A stretch of 64,000 nucleotides of DNA from Zobellia nedashkovskayae (GTDB taxonomy: Bacteria; Bacteroidota; Bacteroidia; Flavobacteriales; Flavobacteriaceae): positions 1,364,001 to 1,428,000 of the forward strand of contig NZ_JADDXR010000002.1 of NCBI RefSeq assembly GCF_015330125.1, written 5' to 3'. A program made the position numbers and the translations under genes. Of the stretch, positions 1-8,955 are shown one piece after another; position 1 is the stretch's first letter; each line of letters begins with the position of its first letter. The notes under the pieces were generated by a model, which was given only the letters and a program-made list of their open reading frames with translations, was not told the origin of the DNA and searched no databases.

Positions 1-878
1 TCTACAGTAACCCTTCCAAAAGCTTCTCTTTTAGAACATACAATTCCAAGGTCGAAACCTTTCAACAAATTATCTATATTATTTACATAACCAAAGAACT
101 TAACATGATTGCTCAATCCGTTTTTTTCAACAAAATCAACTAACGACGGATAATAATCGTCCGGGCCATCACCAATAAAATTTAACATGAAGTTGGATTC
201 CTTTTTTTCTTTTAACAGATATAAGCAAGCCAAAATCGCCTCCATTTGATTCTTGTTTTCAGTTATAACTCCGGTAAAGCACAATTGTAACGGTCTGTTT
301 TCGTTGTTTTTCTTTACTAAATCCGGCTCAACTTCTACTCCGTTGTAAATAACTTCGATTTTATCAGGGTTTATATAATCTTTATAATACTCTTTTATAG
401 CTTTTGAAATAGCAATTACCACTGTTGCGTTGCGAGTAAAAAACTTACCCGCTTTAACAATACCTTGAAAATACTCCGCATTAAAATCTGGCTTTCCAAA
501 TTCACGAATATGCCAAATATGGGGCCTGTTCATTTTCTTTGATAAATATCCTCCCAGATTGCAAATACTTGTGTTGGTATGAATAATATCAAAATGGTTT
601 TTTCTTAAATTTAAAGCAATGAGCGGGAATTGGCAACAATTCAGAAAATGCTTTATTGCTGCCTTAAACCAAGTACTATTAATATCCTGCCAGTTATAGA
701 ACTTATATATTTTATAAGGTATTTTATTTTTAACCAATTCCTTAACAACGGTTCCATGCATTGGTATAATGACCAATGGTTCTACATCATGTAGCTCCCG
801 CAACTCACAAATAAGTTTTAATAAAGACCGGTTAGCCCCATAAAATCCTGCATAATGAGTTATATAAAGAACTTTCAT
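1..878 (-). CDS. GT4-family glycosyltransferase (3' end beyond window)
   Basis: Reading the minus strand from the ATG at 878 gives 292 open codons running off the left edge, so the C-terminus is missing. The start MKVLYITHYAGFYGANRS is the usual GT-B opening with a Gly-rich nucleotide-sugar loop. Near the truncated end, SKREAFGRVTVE contains the E-x7-E motif of retaining GT4 enzymes. Further support comes from IYNGVEVEP and the FTGVITENKNQ stretch that opens the C-terminal Rossmann domain. It is the last visible gene of the polysaccharide operon, 25 bp after the pyruvyl transferase. It presumably adds one sugar to the lipid-linked repeat unit at the cytoplasmic membrane. Donor and acceptor cannot be read from sequence. 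Confidence 0.88.
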   Translation of the reverse strand, partial: MKVLYITHYAGFYGANRSLLKLICELRELHDVEPLVIIPMHGTVVKELVKNKIPYKIYKFYNWQDINSTWFKAAIKHFLNCCQFPLIALNLRKNHFDIIHTNTSICNLGGYLSKKMNRPHIWHIREFGKPDFNAEYFQGIVKAGKFFTRNATVVIAISKAIKEYYKDYINPDKIEVIYNGVEVEPDLVKKNNENRPLQLCFTGVITENKNQMEAILACLYLLKEKKESNFMLNFIGDGPDDYYPSLVDFVEKNGLSNHVKFFGYVNNIDNLLKGFDLGIVCSKREAFGRVTV

Positions 879-903
879 ATTAAAAGATATTCCCTGTTCA
901 CTT

Positions 904-2043
904 TTAAATTTCCACTTCCTGCCAAATCCTATTCCACATGGTTTCGGCCTCAATTGTTAATACCATTTTTCTTTCCACCAGCACTGATTTAACCGCATTG
1001 AGATTGGTTCGAATGTCGTCAATTTTTTTTAATTCTTCATTCCACTCCCCATCTACTGCCAAAACGGTATTATGTTGGCCAAAATCTTCAAAAAGCATCT
1101 GGTATTTATGATTCCAGCTGGTAGATAAACAAGGAACTCCTTGATTAAGAGCACTAGCAACACCATGAAACCTAGAAGAGACGACCATTCTAGAAGCTCC
1201 TATTACCCCTTTTACCTCAGTAGCCGTAAGATTGTTGACTACAGTTAGAGTATTGCCATGACTCTCGTTTATTTGCTTACATATTTCTAAATCGCCGGCT
1301 CCTTCATGGTTAAGCAAAAACACCTCTTCACCACTATTTTCTAGATGTACGATAATTTCTTTAATAAAATCACCATAATGCTTAGCCGCATTTTTGGTGT
1401 GGGTAATCATCTTCTTGTTAGGAATAACACATACTTTATTCCTTATGGACTCATATCTTTCAGGAAAGGTTCCCTTTACTAGAAGAGTAAAATCAGGATA
1501 AAGCCAGAGCTTTTCTTTGTTCGCCCCAGCATCGGCAATAAATTTATAGGAAATTTTTTCCCTGGCTATTATTATATCTACATAGTCATTGATGATTTTC
1601 ACCATTCGCTTCCCTTGCTTTGTTTCGAATGGACCAAAAGCCTGAGGCAATAATACAATCTTTGTACCTTGGTTTTTAAGATTTTTATAATAGCGTTCTA
1701 AAATATCTAATCTTTCTTTAGTATAACCCCATTGATCGGAAAACTGAAAGCCAGCCCCATCAAGTACCAAATCTATATTTTTAGATGCGTATTTCGAAGT
1801 AAAATAAGCGTATGGTAAACGTAACCTTCGTAAAATTGCGGAAGGTATCCTACCCTTCTCAACAGCCCGTCTTCTCTTTACATTTTTATTCTGGAGAAAA
1901 ATAGGCAAACCTACTTCTATCTCATTTGGAATATATAATATCTCTGCAGCAGGTATTTTCTTGATTATTTGCTGATAAATAGCGACCAACATTAACTCGG
2001 CCCCCTTATTCAGTGTATTAGTACCATCAATCTGAATTTTCAT
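904..2043 (-). CDS. polysaccharide pyruvyl transferase family protein
   Basis: 379 residues, ATG start. The N-terminus MKIQIDGTNTLNKGAELML is the family's opening loop, and the C-terminal SSRFHGVASALNQGVPCLS is the signature with the conserved RFH. Members (WcaK, CsaB and relatives) transfer pyruvate from phosphoenolpyruvate to a sugar hydroxyl as a ketal, making the glycan acidic. There is no signal peptide, so it is cytoplasmic. It lies 9 bp after the nitroreductase gene and 25 bp before the glycosyltransferase, in one operon. Some family members act as glycosyltransferase-like enzymes, so pyruvylation itself is inferred. Confidence 0.85.
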   Translation of the reverse strand: MKIQIDGTNTLNKGAELMLVAIYQQIIKKIPAAEILYIPNEIEVGLPIFLQNKNVKRRRAVEKGRIPSAILRRLRLPYAYFTSKYASKNIDLVLDGAGFQFSDQWGYTKERLDILERYYKNLKNQGTKIVLLPQAFGPFETKQGKRMVKIINDYVDIIIAREKISYKFIADAGANKEKLWLYPDFTLLVKGTFPERYESIRNKVCVIPNKKMITHTKNAAKHYGDFIKEIIVHLENSGEEVFLLNHEGAGDLEICKQINESHGNTLTVVNNLTATEVKGVIGASRMVVSSRFHGVASALNQGVPCLSTSWNHKYQMLFEDFGQHNTVLAVDGEWNEELKKIDDIRTNLNAVKSVLVERKMVLTIEAETMWNRIWQEVEI

Positions 2044-2052
2044 TAGTATAAA

Positions 2053-3117
2053 TTAATTATAGGTTCTAATATAGTCTAGGTCTCTTTTTTCTGAAAAGGC
2101 TACTTTTCCTTCTGGGTCTGCATATCCTACGGCCATACACATAATAGTACGCTGATGCTTCTTTAGTTTCAATGTTTTTTCCATTTGCCTTTCCAAATAC
2201 TCTACATCAGGCCAATTTATACTGCAACTACTCAGGTCCAACGTTTCCAATGCCAACATAAAAGTCATATTGGCCAACGAAGCATCAATATAAATTACAT
2301 GACGATCTCTTTCATCAAAATACGCGTCCAAATTCCCAATAACCACCACCATCATTGGGATTCCCTTCTCATACCCCCTAACTCCACCTGGCAACGCAGC
2401 CACTTTTGCTAACAATTCTGGGTCATCTATAACCCTGTATTGGTAAGGTTGTCTATTGCACGCGCTAGGTGCCTGATTAGCAGCAAGGATAGCTTTGTCT
2501 ACCAATTCACGAGGAACTTTTTTATCCAAAAACCAACGCACTGATCTTCTATATCTGTTCAACTTATAAAAGTCTTCGAAAGAAATTTTGGGTTTCATTT
2601 CCTGTATTCGTAAATACGGAATTTTTTTATCTGTATTTTTTTTAGGATTAAATTCTAATGAGGGGTAACTCTCTATGTGGGAACTAAACTTCAAGGATAA
2701 ATTATGAACTAATTCATTATCCCCGGAAGTTAAGAAGTATTCCGAGAGCACATCATGAAACCATTTGTATTGCGCATCTTCCAGCATCATTTCCGGTTTC
2801 CAAATATTTACAAAAGCATCTACAGTTTCGCCTATGTAATCCAAGGCATACACTTTCCGCCTTGGACGCATGAGCAGTCCTTTTTCAAGCCTGTGGGTAT
2901 TTCTTATAAGTGTGTATATATTTTCCTTATCAACCTTAAGTTGCCTTATATGCGCAACTTTTCCCTGAATGACCGCATGTTGCTCTCTTCGAAACTTAGA
3001 TGAAAAAAATAGGTAATATACTGTTGCCATGAATGGTGAGCCCATAAAATACCTAGGTAAAGTTTCATTCTTGAAATCAAGCAGATTTCTATATATTTTG
3101 CCAAGAATTTTCTTCAT
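2053..3117 (-). CDS. nitroreductase-family protein in polysaccharide operon
   Basis: 354 residues, ATG start. The C-terminal ~170 residues form an FMN nitroreductase fold: FYKLNRYRRSVRWF, then AILAANQAPSACNRQPYQYRV, then the late RTIMCMAVGYADPEGK. The first ~180 residues are an extra N-terminal part not found in classical NfsB-type enzymes. It sits 11 bp after the flippase and 9 bp before the pyruvyl transferase. Nitroreductase and pyruvyl-transferase genes recur together in bacterial glycan clusters, which suggests an FMN-dependent redox step on a sugar or carrier. The substrate is unknown. Confidence 0.8.
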   Translation of the reverse strand: MKKILGKIYRNLLDFKNETLPRYFMGSPFMATVYYLFFSSKFRREQHAVIQGKVAHIRQLKVDKENIYTLIRNTHRLEKGLLMRPRRKVYALDYIGETVDAFVNIWKPEMMLEDAQYKWFHDVLSEYFLTSGDNELVHNLSLKFSSHIESYPSLEFNPKKNTDKKIPYLRIQEMKPKISFEDFYKLNRYRRSVRWFLDKKVPRELVDKAILAANQAPSACNRQPYQYRVIDDPELLAKVAALPGGVRGYEKGIPMMVVVIGNLDAYFDERDRHVIYIDASLANMTFMLALETLDLSSCSINWPDVEYLERQMEKTLKLKKHQRTIMCMAVGYADPEGKVAFSEKRDLDYIRTYN

Positions 3118-3128
3118 TAAACAAGGGT

Positions 3129-4556
3129 TTAACCAATTTTTTTCGTTAGTTCCATTAGATTTTGTTTTTCTAGCTTAAAAATAAAGCCCAAATATACTAG
3201 GATATATATCACAAACAGAATGATATTGTTTTCAAAACCAAGATAATTCCTAGCCAAAACAACAACAAGTGCCGAAATACAAATCGCTAGGATAATATTT
3301 TTAATGGCGCTCAGCACTGCTACTACGGATAGATTTATTTCTCTTTTTAAAACGATAAGGCCAATAGATACAAGTGCTATTTTATTTATTAGTATCGCTA
3401 TAGCCGCACCAATTAGGCCATAATATGTTATTCCAATATACAAACAGGGTAAAAGTACAAATATGGTAAGACCCATGATGATTTTCATTTCTAATTTTGG
3501 CTTGCCAATTCCTCTAAGAAGAGAAGTAAATGAATTTACCAGTAAATGTACCATCATTGCAAACGCAAGAATTTTTAGCGGCATGATACTATTTAGCCAT
3601 CGTTCACCAAAAAAACCGTTTATAATTTCGTCCCCGAAAAGGATTAGAGCGGTCATCATTGGATAAATTATAAGTGCGTTGATATTAATTATCTTTAAAA
3701 AATAATTTCTCAATTTCTGCTTATCGTCTTGGCTTTGAGAAAATACCGGATACATAACGCGGTTTAGAACGTTACTTATTATCTGTCTAAGGTTTTCCGT
3801 TAAGGAAAATGAAAGCGAATAAGACCCTAATAAACTGGCTCCCAATATTTTGCCAATCAATAAATTATCTATGTTATACGTTATGGTACTAAAGACACTC
3901 GTTCCCGTTGAATAAGCACCAAAGCCAAAAATTTCATTAAAATGTTGCCTGTTCCACTCCATTACTGGTTTCCATTTCGTACTAAAATAAAGTAATGGTA
4001 TTGGTAAAATCGAGGATAAGACTTGATGCACGACAAGTGCCCATACCCCAAAATCATAATATGCCAGAACTATTCCTGCCGTACCCGCAATTAGTGCAGA
4101 TATATTGTACGATTTGGCAATTTTTTTGAAATCCATAGCCCGAGTCAATTTTACCACATGAATCAAGCCTAAGGGCTTTACAAGAATGCCTAAACTTAGG
4201 AGAGGTACAATTTGTACTAACTTGGGTTGCTCATAAAAATATGCGGTAAAAGGCCCCACTATAAAGGCCATAATAAGAAATACCATTAACCCCCAAACAA
4301 TACCGCTCCAAAATGCAGTATTATATAAGGCAACACTTTCTTCAGTTGACTTTCTTTGAATAAGAGCAGCACCCATACCCAATTCCGAAGTAGCTTCCGC
4401 TACGGCAATAAAAACTGTACACATAGCGACAAGACCAAATTCCTGAGGGAGTAGTAATTTGGCCAAAATAAGTCTGACAGAAAACCGAAGAAAAGTATCT
4501 AGAATGACCTGAATACCGGCCCACTTAATACCAGATACTATTTTTTTTGATTCCAA
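3129..4556 (-). CDS. oligosaccharide flippase (Wzx/MOP superfamily)
   Basis: 475 residues, predicted to cross the inner membrane about 12-14 times. N-terminal residues such as SGIKWAGIQVILDTFLRFSVR and LLLPQEFGLVAM are typical of the PST/Wzx branch. It would move the undecaprenyl-linked repeat unit to the periplasm. The start appears to be TTG at 4556, 8 bp after the rfbD stop. The first in-frame ATG would delete the first transmembrane helix, so TTG is preferred. It follows rfbBACD and precedes the nitroreductase gene in one operon. Confidence 0.9.
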   Translation of the reverse strand: MESKKIVSGIKWAGIQVILDTFLRFSVRLILAKLLLPQEFGLVAMCTVFIAVAEATSELGMGAALIQRKSTEESVALYNTAFWSGIVWGLMVFLIMAFIVGPFTAYFYEQPKLVQIVPLLSLGILVKPLGLIHVVKLTRAMDFKKIAKSYNISALIAGTAGIVLAYYDFGVWALVVHQVLSSILPIPLLYFSTKWKPVMEWNRQHFNEIFGFGAYSTGTSVFSTITYNIDNLLIGKILGASLLGSYSLSFSLTENLRQIISNVLNRVMYPVFSQSQDDKQKLRNYFLKIININALIIYPMMTALILFGDEIINGFFGERWLNSIMPLKILAFAMMVHLLVNSFTSLLRGIGKPKLEMKIIMGLTIFVLLPCLYIGITYYGLIGAAIAILINKIALVSIGLIVLKREINLSVVAVLSAIKNIILAICISALVVVLARNYLGFENNIILFVIYILVYLGFIFKLEKQNLMELTKKIG

Positions 4557-4564
4557 AGGTTCAC

Positions 4565-5422
4565 TTATTCTGTGGTGCGTTTAAAAAAATCATTCAGACT
4601 TTTAGTCCAATGAGATGTTTGAACCCCCAACTTATTTTTAATTTTTGACTTATCTAAAACACTATACATAGGGCGTTCGGCTGCTGTTGGATATTCACTT
4701 GTCGGAATAGGTTTAACTTTTACATTTTTATCACTCTCTTCAAAAATTGCTTTTGCGAAATCGGACCAACTTGCTTGGCCTTCATTGCTGAAATGATACA
4801 AACCAAACTCTTTAATGTCTTCAGAAATAATTTTCATTATAACTTTCGCCAAATCTTTAGCATAAGTTGGTGTTCCAATTTGATCACATACAACGTTCAA
4901 TTCTTTTCTTTCACTTCCTAAACGCAACATAGTTTTCAAAAAATTATTCCCATATTCAGAATAAAGCCATGCTGTTCTTAAAATAAAATATTCTTTCATG
5001 GTAGAACTAATTGCAATTTCCCCATCGCGTTTTGTGCTTCCATATATATTAAGTGGTGCAGTGCCGTCTTTTTCATTATATGGTTCGGTCTTTTTCCCGT
5101 CAAAAACAAAATCCGTAGAAATCTGAATAAGTACCGAATTGTTTTCTTTACAAGCTTCTGCCAGGTTTTTGGCCCCATTAGTATTAATTGCTTTCGCTAA
5201 TTTTTCTTCAGATTCAGCTTTATCAACGGCAGTATAAGCCGCGCAATTTACGCAATAGTCTACAGTATTAGTTTCAAAATATTCGGCTATTTGCTCTTTT
5301 TGGGAAATGTCTAATCCCGCCGAATCCATAAAAACAAACTCTAGGTTATTATAACCTTCCGAAAGCTCTTTAACGCAAGTAGCTAGTTGACCTGAACCAC
5401 CAGTAACCAATATGCTTTTCAT
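4565..5422 (-). CDS. rfbD: dTDP-4-dehydrorhamnose reductase
   Basis: 285 residues, ATG start. This short-chain dehydrogenase catalyses the last step to dTDP-L-rhamnose with NAD(P)H. The N-terminal VTGGSGQLATCVKEL is the nucleotide-binding loop, ISTDFVFDGK precedes the active site, and YGSTKRDGE holds the catalytic Tyr-x3-Lys. The length is normal for RfbD. The start overlaps the rfbC stop by 4 bp (ATGA), which implies translational coupling. Confidence 0.96.
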   Translation of the reverse strand: MKSILVTGGSGQLATCVKELSEGYNNLEFVFMDSAGLDISQKEQIAEYFETNTVDYCVNCAAYTAVDKAESEEKLAKAINTNGAKNLAEACKENNSVLIQISTDFVFDGKKTEPYNEKDGTAPLNIYGSTKRDGEIAISSTMKEYFILRTAWLYSEYGNNFLKTMLRLGSERKELNVVCDQIGTPTYAKDLAKVIMKIISEDIKEFGLYHFSNEGQASWSDFAKAIFEESDKNVKVKPIPTSEYPTAAERPMYSVLDKSKIKNKLGVQTSHWTKSLNDFFKRTTE

Positions 5423-5964
5423 AATGAAGCATTTTCTAAAGAAGGTAGTACAAGGTCTTTCTCTGAAATAATTAAATCATCGTGAGGTAAAATCCAGTCT
5501 ATATTAAGCGATCTATCGTTGTAAATAATTCCACCTTCAGCGTTTTTATTATAAAGATTATCACATTTATAAAAAAACTCTGCGGTTTTACTTAGAACAA
5601 CATAACCATGAGCAAACCCTCTTGGTACAAAAAGCTGTTTTTTGTTTTCGGCACTTAGCTCTACAGCTATGTGTTTACCAAAAGTTACGGAATCCTTTCT
5701 AACATCAACAGCAACATCTAAAACTTTGCCCTGAATTACTCGAACCAGTTTTGCTTGAGCATATTCCCCTATCTGATAATGCAAACCTCTAGCAACACCT
5801 ATGGTAGAAAAAGCTTGGTTATCTTGTACAAAAGTTACTTTTCTCCCTATGATATCATTAAACATTTCAGAATTATACGACTCCATAAAATATCCCCGAT
5901 CATCTTCAAAGACCTTAGGTTCCAAAATAAAACACCCTTCTAATTCAGTTTTTGTTACTCTCAT
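5419..5964 (-). CDS. rfbC: dTDP-4-dehydrorhamnose 3,5-epimerase
   Basis: 181 residues, ATG start. A small cupin enzyme that epimerises C3 and C5 of the dTDP-4-keto-6-deoxy sugar. Visible signatures are EDDRGYFMESYN, ARGLHYQ with the catalytic His, KLVRVIQGKVLDVAVDVR, and FVPRGFAHGYVVLS. The start overlaps the rfbA stop (TAATG) and the end overlaps rfbD, so rfbA, rfbC and rfbD are tightly coupled. Confidence 0.97.
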   Translation of the reverse strand: MRVTKTELEGCFILEPKVFEDDRGYFMESYNSEMFNDIIGRKVTFVQDNQAFSTIGVARGLHYQIGEYAQAKLVRVIQGKVLDVAVDVRKDSVTFGKHIAVELSAENKKQLFVPRGFAHGYVVLSKTAEFFYKCDNLYNKNAEGGIIYNDRSLNIDWILPHDDLIISEKDLVLPSLENASL

Positions 5965-6830
5965 TAATCTTTATCTAAAATTCCTAAAAGATTAGTTCCA
6001 TAACCGCTTTTCATAAGGGGTGCAGCAAGTTCTTTAAACTGTTCTTTATTTATAAATCCCATCTCATACGCTGCGGCCTCAATAGCGCCTATTTTAAGCC
6101 CTTGTCGTTCCTCAATAACCTCTACGAATTGAGATGCCTGCATGAGCGATTGAAATGTTCCGGTATCAAGCCATGCTGTTCCACGATCTAAAATACTTAC
6201 ACTTAGTTTTCCCTTCTCAAGGTAGACTTTATTTATATCGGTTATTTCAAGTTCACCTCTATGGCTTGGGGTTATGTTTCTAGCAATTTCAATAACGTCA
6301 TTATCATAAAAGTATATACCAGGTACCGCATAATTAGATTTTGGTTCTAAAGGTTTTTCTTCAATACTGATAGCTTTTCCGGTACTGTCAAATTCGACTA
6401 CTCCATATCTCTCTGGATCGTTTACACGATAAGCATAGATAATCCCTCCGTCCGGGTCATTGTTTGACTGTAATAATTTGGCTAATCCTGAGCCATAAAA
6501 TATATTATCTCCTAAAACTAAAGCTACTTTATCCTTTCCCACGAAATCAGCTCCAATAATAAATGATTCTGCAAGACCGTTTGGGTCATCTTGCACTGCA
6601 TAAGAAAACTCACAACCGAACTTTTTACCATCTCCTAAAAGGGTTTCGAACAATGGAAGGTCTTTAGGTGTTGAAATAATCAATATTTCCCTTATCCCTG
6701 CATACATTAATGTAGAAAGTGGATAATAAATCATGGGTTTATCATAAATCGGCATTAGCTGTTTACTTACGGTTAAGGTAAGTGGATGTAAACGGGTTCC
6801 TGATCCACCTGCTAATATTATTCCTTTCAT
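5964..6830 (-). CDS. rfbA: glucose-1-phosphate thymidylyltransferase
   Basis: 288 residues, ATG start. It makes dTDP-glucose from dTTP and glucose 1-phosphate, the first committed step to dTDP-rhamnose. The N-terminal [13 protein letters not shown] is the nucleotidyltransferase signature, followed by [28 protein letters not shown] carries the metal-binding Asp, and [11 protein letters not shown] is typical near the C-terminus. The stop codon overlaps the rfbC start, and rfbB lies 26 bp upstream. Confidence 0.97.
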   Translation of the reverse strand: MKGIILAGGSGTRLHPLTLTVSKQLMPIYDKPMIYYPLSTLMYAGIREILIISTPKDLPLFETLLGDGKKFGCEFSYAVQDDPNGLAESFIIGADFVGKDKVALVLGDNIFYGSGLAKLLQSNNDPDGGIIYAYRVNDPERYGVVEFDSTGKAISIEEKPLEPKSNYAVPGIYFYDNDVIEIARNITPSHRGELEITDINKVYLEKGKLSVSILDRGTAWLDTGTFQSLMQASQFVEVIEERQGLKIGAIEAAAYEMGFINKEQFKELAAPLMKSGYGTNLLGILDKD

Positions 6831-6856
6831 TGTGTTGCGTAATTTTTACAATTTGA

Positions 6857-7906
6857 CTATACCGAAGGGTACATTTCTTTATAGTATGATTTATATTTCC
6901 CTGAGGTTACATTTTTTAACCATGTTTTATTGTTCAAATACCAATCAATTGTTCGTTCTAGCCCTTCTTCAAAAGTTACAGAAGGTTTCCACCCCAATTC
7001 TTTATTGATTTTACTAGCATCAATTGCATACCTTAAGTCATGCCCTGGTCTATCTTTTACGTATGAAATTAGTTTTTTTGATGTTCCCACGGGCCGATTT
7101 AACTTCTTATCCATAATAGAACATAGAAGCTTAATCAAATCAATATTCTGCCATTCGTTAAAACCTCCAATATTATATGTTTCATGGTTTCTTCCCTTAT
7201 GGAATACTAAATCTATTGCAAGAGCGTGGTCTTCAACAAAAAGCCAATCTCTTGTGTATTTACCATCCCCATAAACCGGTAATGCCTTGTTTTCTATAAT
7301 ATTATTTATAAATAAAGGAATGAGTTTTTCTGGAAAATGATTTGGTCCATAATTATTGGAGCAATTGGTTATTACATAAGGCATCCCAAAAGTTTCTCCA
7401 TAAGCCCTAACAAAATGGTCTGAACTTGCCTTAGATGCGGAATAAGGCGAATTTGGATCATAAGAAGTTGTCTCGGTGAATAGTCCTTCTTCTGACAAAG
7501 AACCATAAACCTCATCAGTACTTACATGATAAAAACGTTTATCCTTTGCTTTCTTACCCCATAGTGCTTTAGATGCATTCAACAAATTTGCTGTACCTAA
7601 TACATTTGTTCTAATAAAAGCCAGAGGATCTGTAATTGACCGGTCAACATGTGATTCAGCTGCTAGATGAATAACGGCATCAAAACGATACTTTTTGAAC
7701 ATAGAATCGACAAAATCTGCATCCACAATATCTCCTTTGATAAAATTGTAGTTTGATTCATTCTCTATATCTCTTAGGTTTTCTAAATTCCCAGCATACG
7801 TCAGTGCATCTAAGTTATATATAGAATATTCTTTATAACTATTTACAAATCTACGCACCACATGTGACCCTATAAATCCTGCTCCTCCGGTTATTAAAAC
7901 ATTCAT
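6857..7906 (-). CDS. rfbB: dTDP-glucose 4,6-dehydratase
   Basis: 349 residues from the ATG at 7906. A TTG at 7945 would add 13 residues before the fold, but MNVLITGGAGFIGSHVV places the NAD-binding glycine loop directly at the N-terminus as in the family, so the ATG is chosen. HVSTDEVYGS and YSASKASSDHFVRAY contain the catalytic residues (Tyr-x3-Lys). NCSNNYGPNHFPEKLIPLF is the extended-SDR substrate region. It converts dTDP-glucose to the 4-keto-6-deoxy intermediate. The gene follows the Wzz-like gene and precedes rfbA. Confidence 0.96.
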   Translation of the reverse strand: MNVLITGGAGFIGSHVVRRFVNSYKEYSIYNLDALTYAGNLENLRDIENESNYNFIKGDIVDADFVDSMFKKYRFDAVIHLAAESHVDRSITDPLAFIRTNVLGTANLLNASKALWGKKAKDKRFYHVSTDEVYGSLSEEGLFTETTSYDPNSPYSASKASSDHFVRAYGETFGMPYVITNCSNNYGPNHFPEKLIPLFINNIIENKALPVYGDGKYTRDWLFVEDHALAIDLVFHKGRNHETYNIGGFNEWQNIDLIKLLCSIMDKKLNRPVGTSKKLISYVKDRPGHDLRYAIDASKINKELGWKPSVTFEEGLERTIDWYLNNKTWLKNVTSGKYKSYYKEMYPSV

Positions 7907-7946
7907 ATCTACAATTTTCAAATTAAGCCTACCTCTTAAATCCAAT

Positions 7947-8951
7947 CTATAGGAGTTCTTTAGATTTTCTATTTAAATAAGAAAATACTCCTAACAAACA
8001 AAAAAAGAAGAGAAAGGTCGCGGGAATGATTACAACACCATTACTAAAAAATTGTGTGGCTATCATCTGTGTTTTACCAAAACTTATGATTTTAATTGGT
8101 TCTTGCTGTTCAGACAACTCTATTTCTTTTTTCTCTATCTCCTTAATAAGCCTGCTCTTTAGGGATAATAACCCCGTAATATCCAATCCTTTTTCCCCCT
8201 CTATGACCAAGGTACTGTTTTGATTAGTTAGCCTATCTTGTGATAGTTTAATCGAATAACTTTGGACTAATCCGTCAATCTGATCAATCAGCAGTTGGTT
8301 TTTAATTATACGTGTCTTCGCATTTTTAAAGTAAACCTCTTTTAACTCATTAAAATAGGGATTAGAATTAATATATTTCATTAATTGTGAAGCAATTTTC
8401 TCCCCTTTCTTATGTTTTTTGTGTGAGAATATAATTCGATAAGTCAATACACTTTTTTTCAATATTTCAGATTTGACTACATCGATGACAAAATCATTGT
8501 CTTTATAATTTTGTAAGGTTTCAAGATATTTATTGTTCTCCTTTCTCTTTTCTATATCAAGTTCATTATTATCAATCGGTTGAACACTTATAGAAAAACT
8601 ACTTAAATCTTTTAGGTCTATCCCTATGTTTTTAAAAAACAAGGTGTCCTTAGCCCGAATGTTCGCTTGAATTTCCTCTATTACACTATATAAATAATCA
8701 TTGCTTTCAAAGTTTGGTTTAACAATAATTTCGTTTTTGAGGCGCTTGTCTATTATAGTATTTAAGAAAAGACCTATTCCAACTCCAATTACAATGAGAA
8801 CAACCAATTTCCATAAGTTCTTTTTTAAATACAAAAAAATCTTAAGTACGCCATAAAAAAAACGATTGGAAGCCTTCCTTAAAATTTTAAACAACTGCCC
8901 CAAATCAATTTCATCTGAGGTATTGGCGTTAGTTGGCTTATTGTCAGACAT
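7947..8951 (-). CDS. Wzz-like chain-length determinant protein
   Basis: 334 residues, ATG start. The topology is cytoplasmic N-terminus, one transmembrane helix near residues 47-66 (LWKLVVLIVIGVGIGLFLN), a periplasmic region of ~230 residues with helical stretches, and a second helix near residues 300-322 before a short basic tail. This is the layout of polysaccharide co-polymerases such as Wzz/FepE. Sequence identity to well-studied members looks low. It probably regulates chain length of the polymer assembled by this cluster. It lies 4 bp after the 8956-10641 gene. Confidence 0.7.
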   Translation of the reverse strand: MSDNKPTNANTSDEIDLGQLFKILRKASNRFFYGVLKIFLYLKKNLWKLVVLIVIGVGIGLFLNTIIDKRLKNEIIVKPNFESNDYLYSVIEEIQANIRAKDTLFFKNIGIDLKDLSSFSISVQPIDNNELDIEKRKENNKYLETLQNYKDNDFVIDVVKSEILKKSVLTYRIIFSHKKHKKGEKIASQLMKYINSNPYFNELKEVYFKNAKTRIIKNQLLIDQIDGLVQSYSIKLSQDRLTNQNSTLVIEGEKGLDITGLLSLKSRLIKEIEKKEIELSEQQEPIKIISFGKTQMIATQFFSNGVVIIPATFLFFFCLLGVFSYLNRKSKELL

Positions 8952-8955
8952 TAAA

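Noticed and set aside
7907..7945. Upstream TTG start for rfbB
   Set aside because: It would place 13 unrelated residues before the NAD-binding loop; the ATG at 7906 fits the family.
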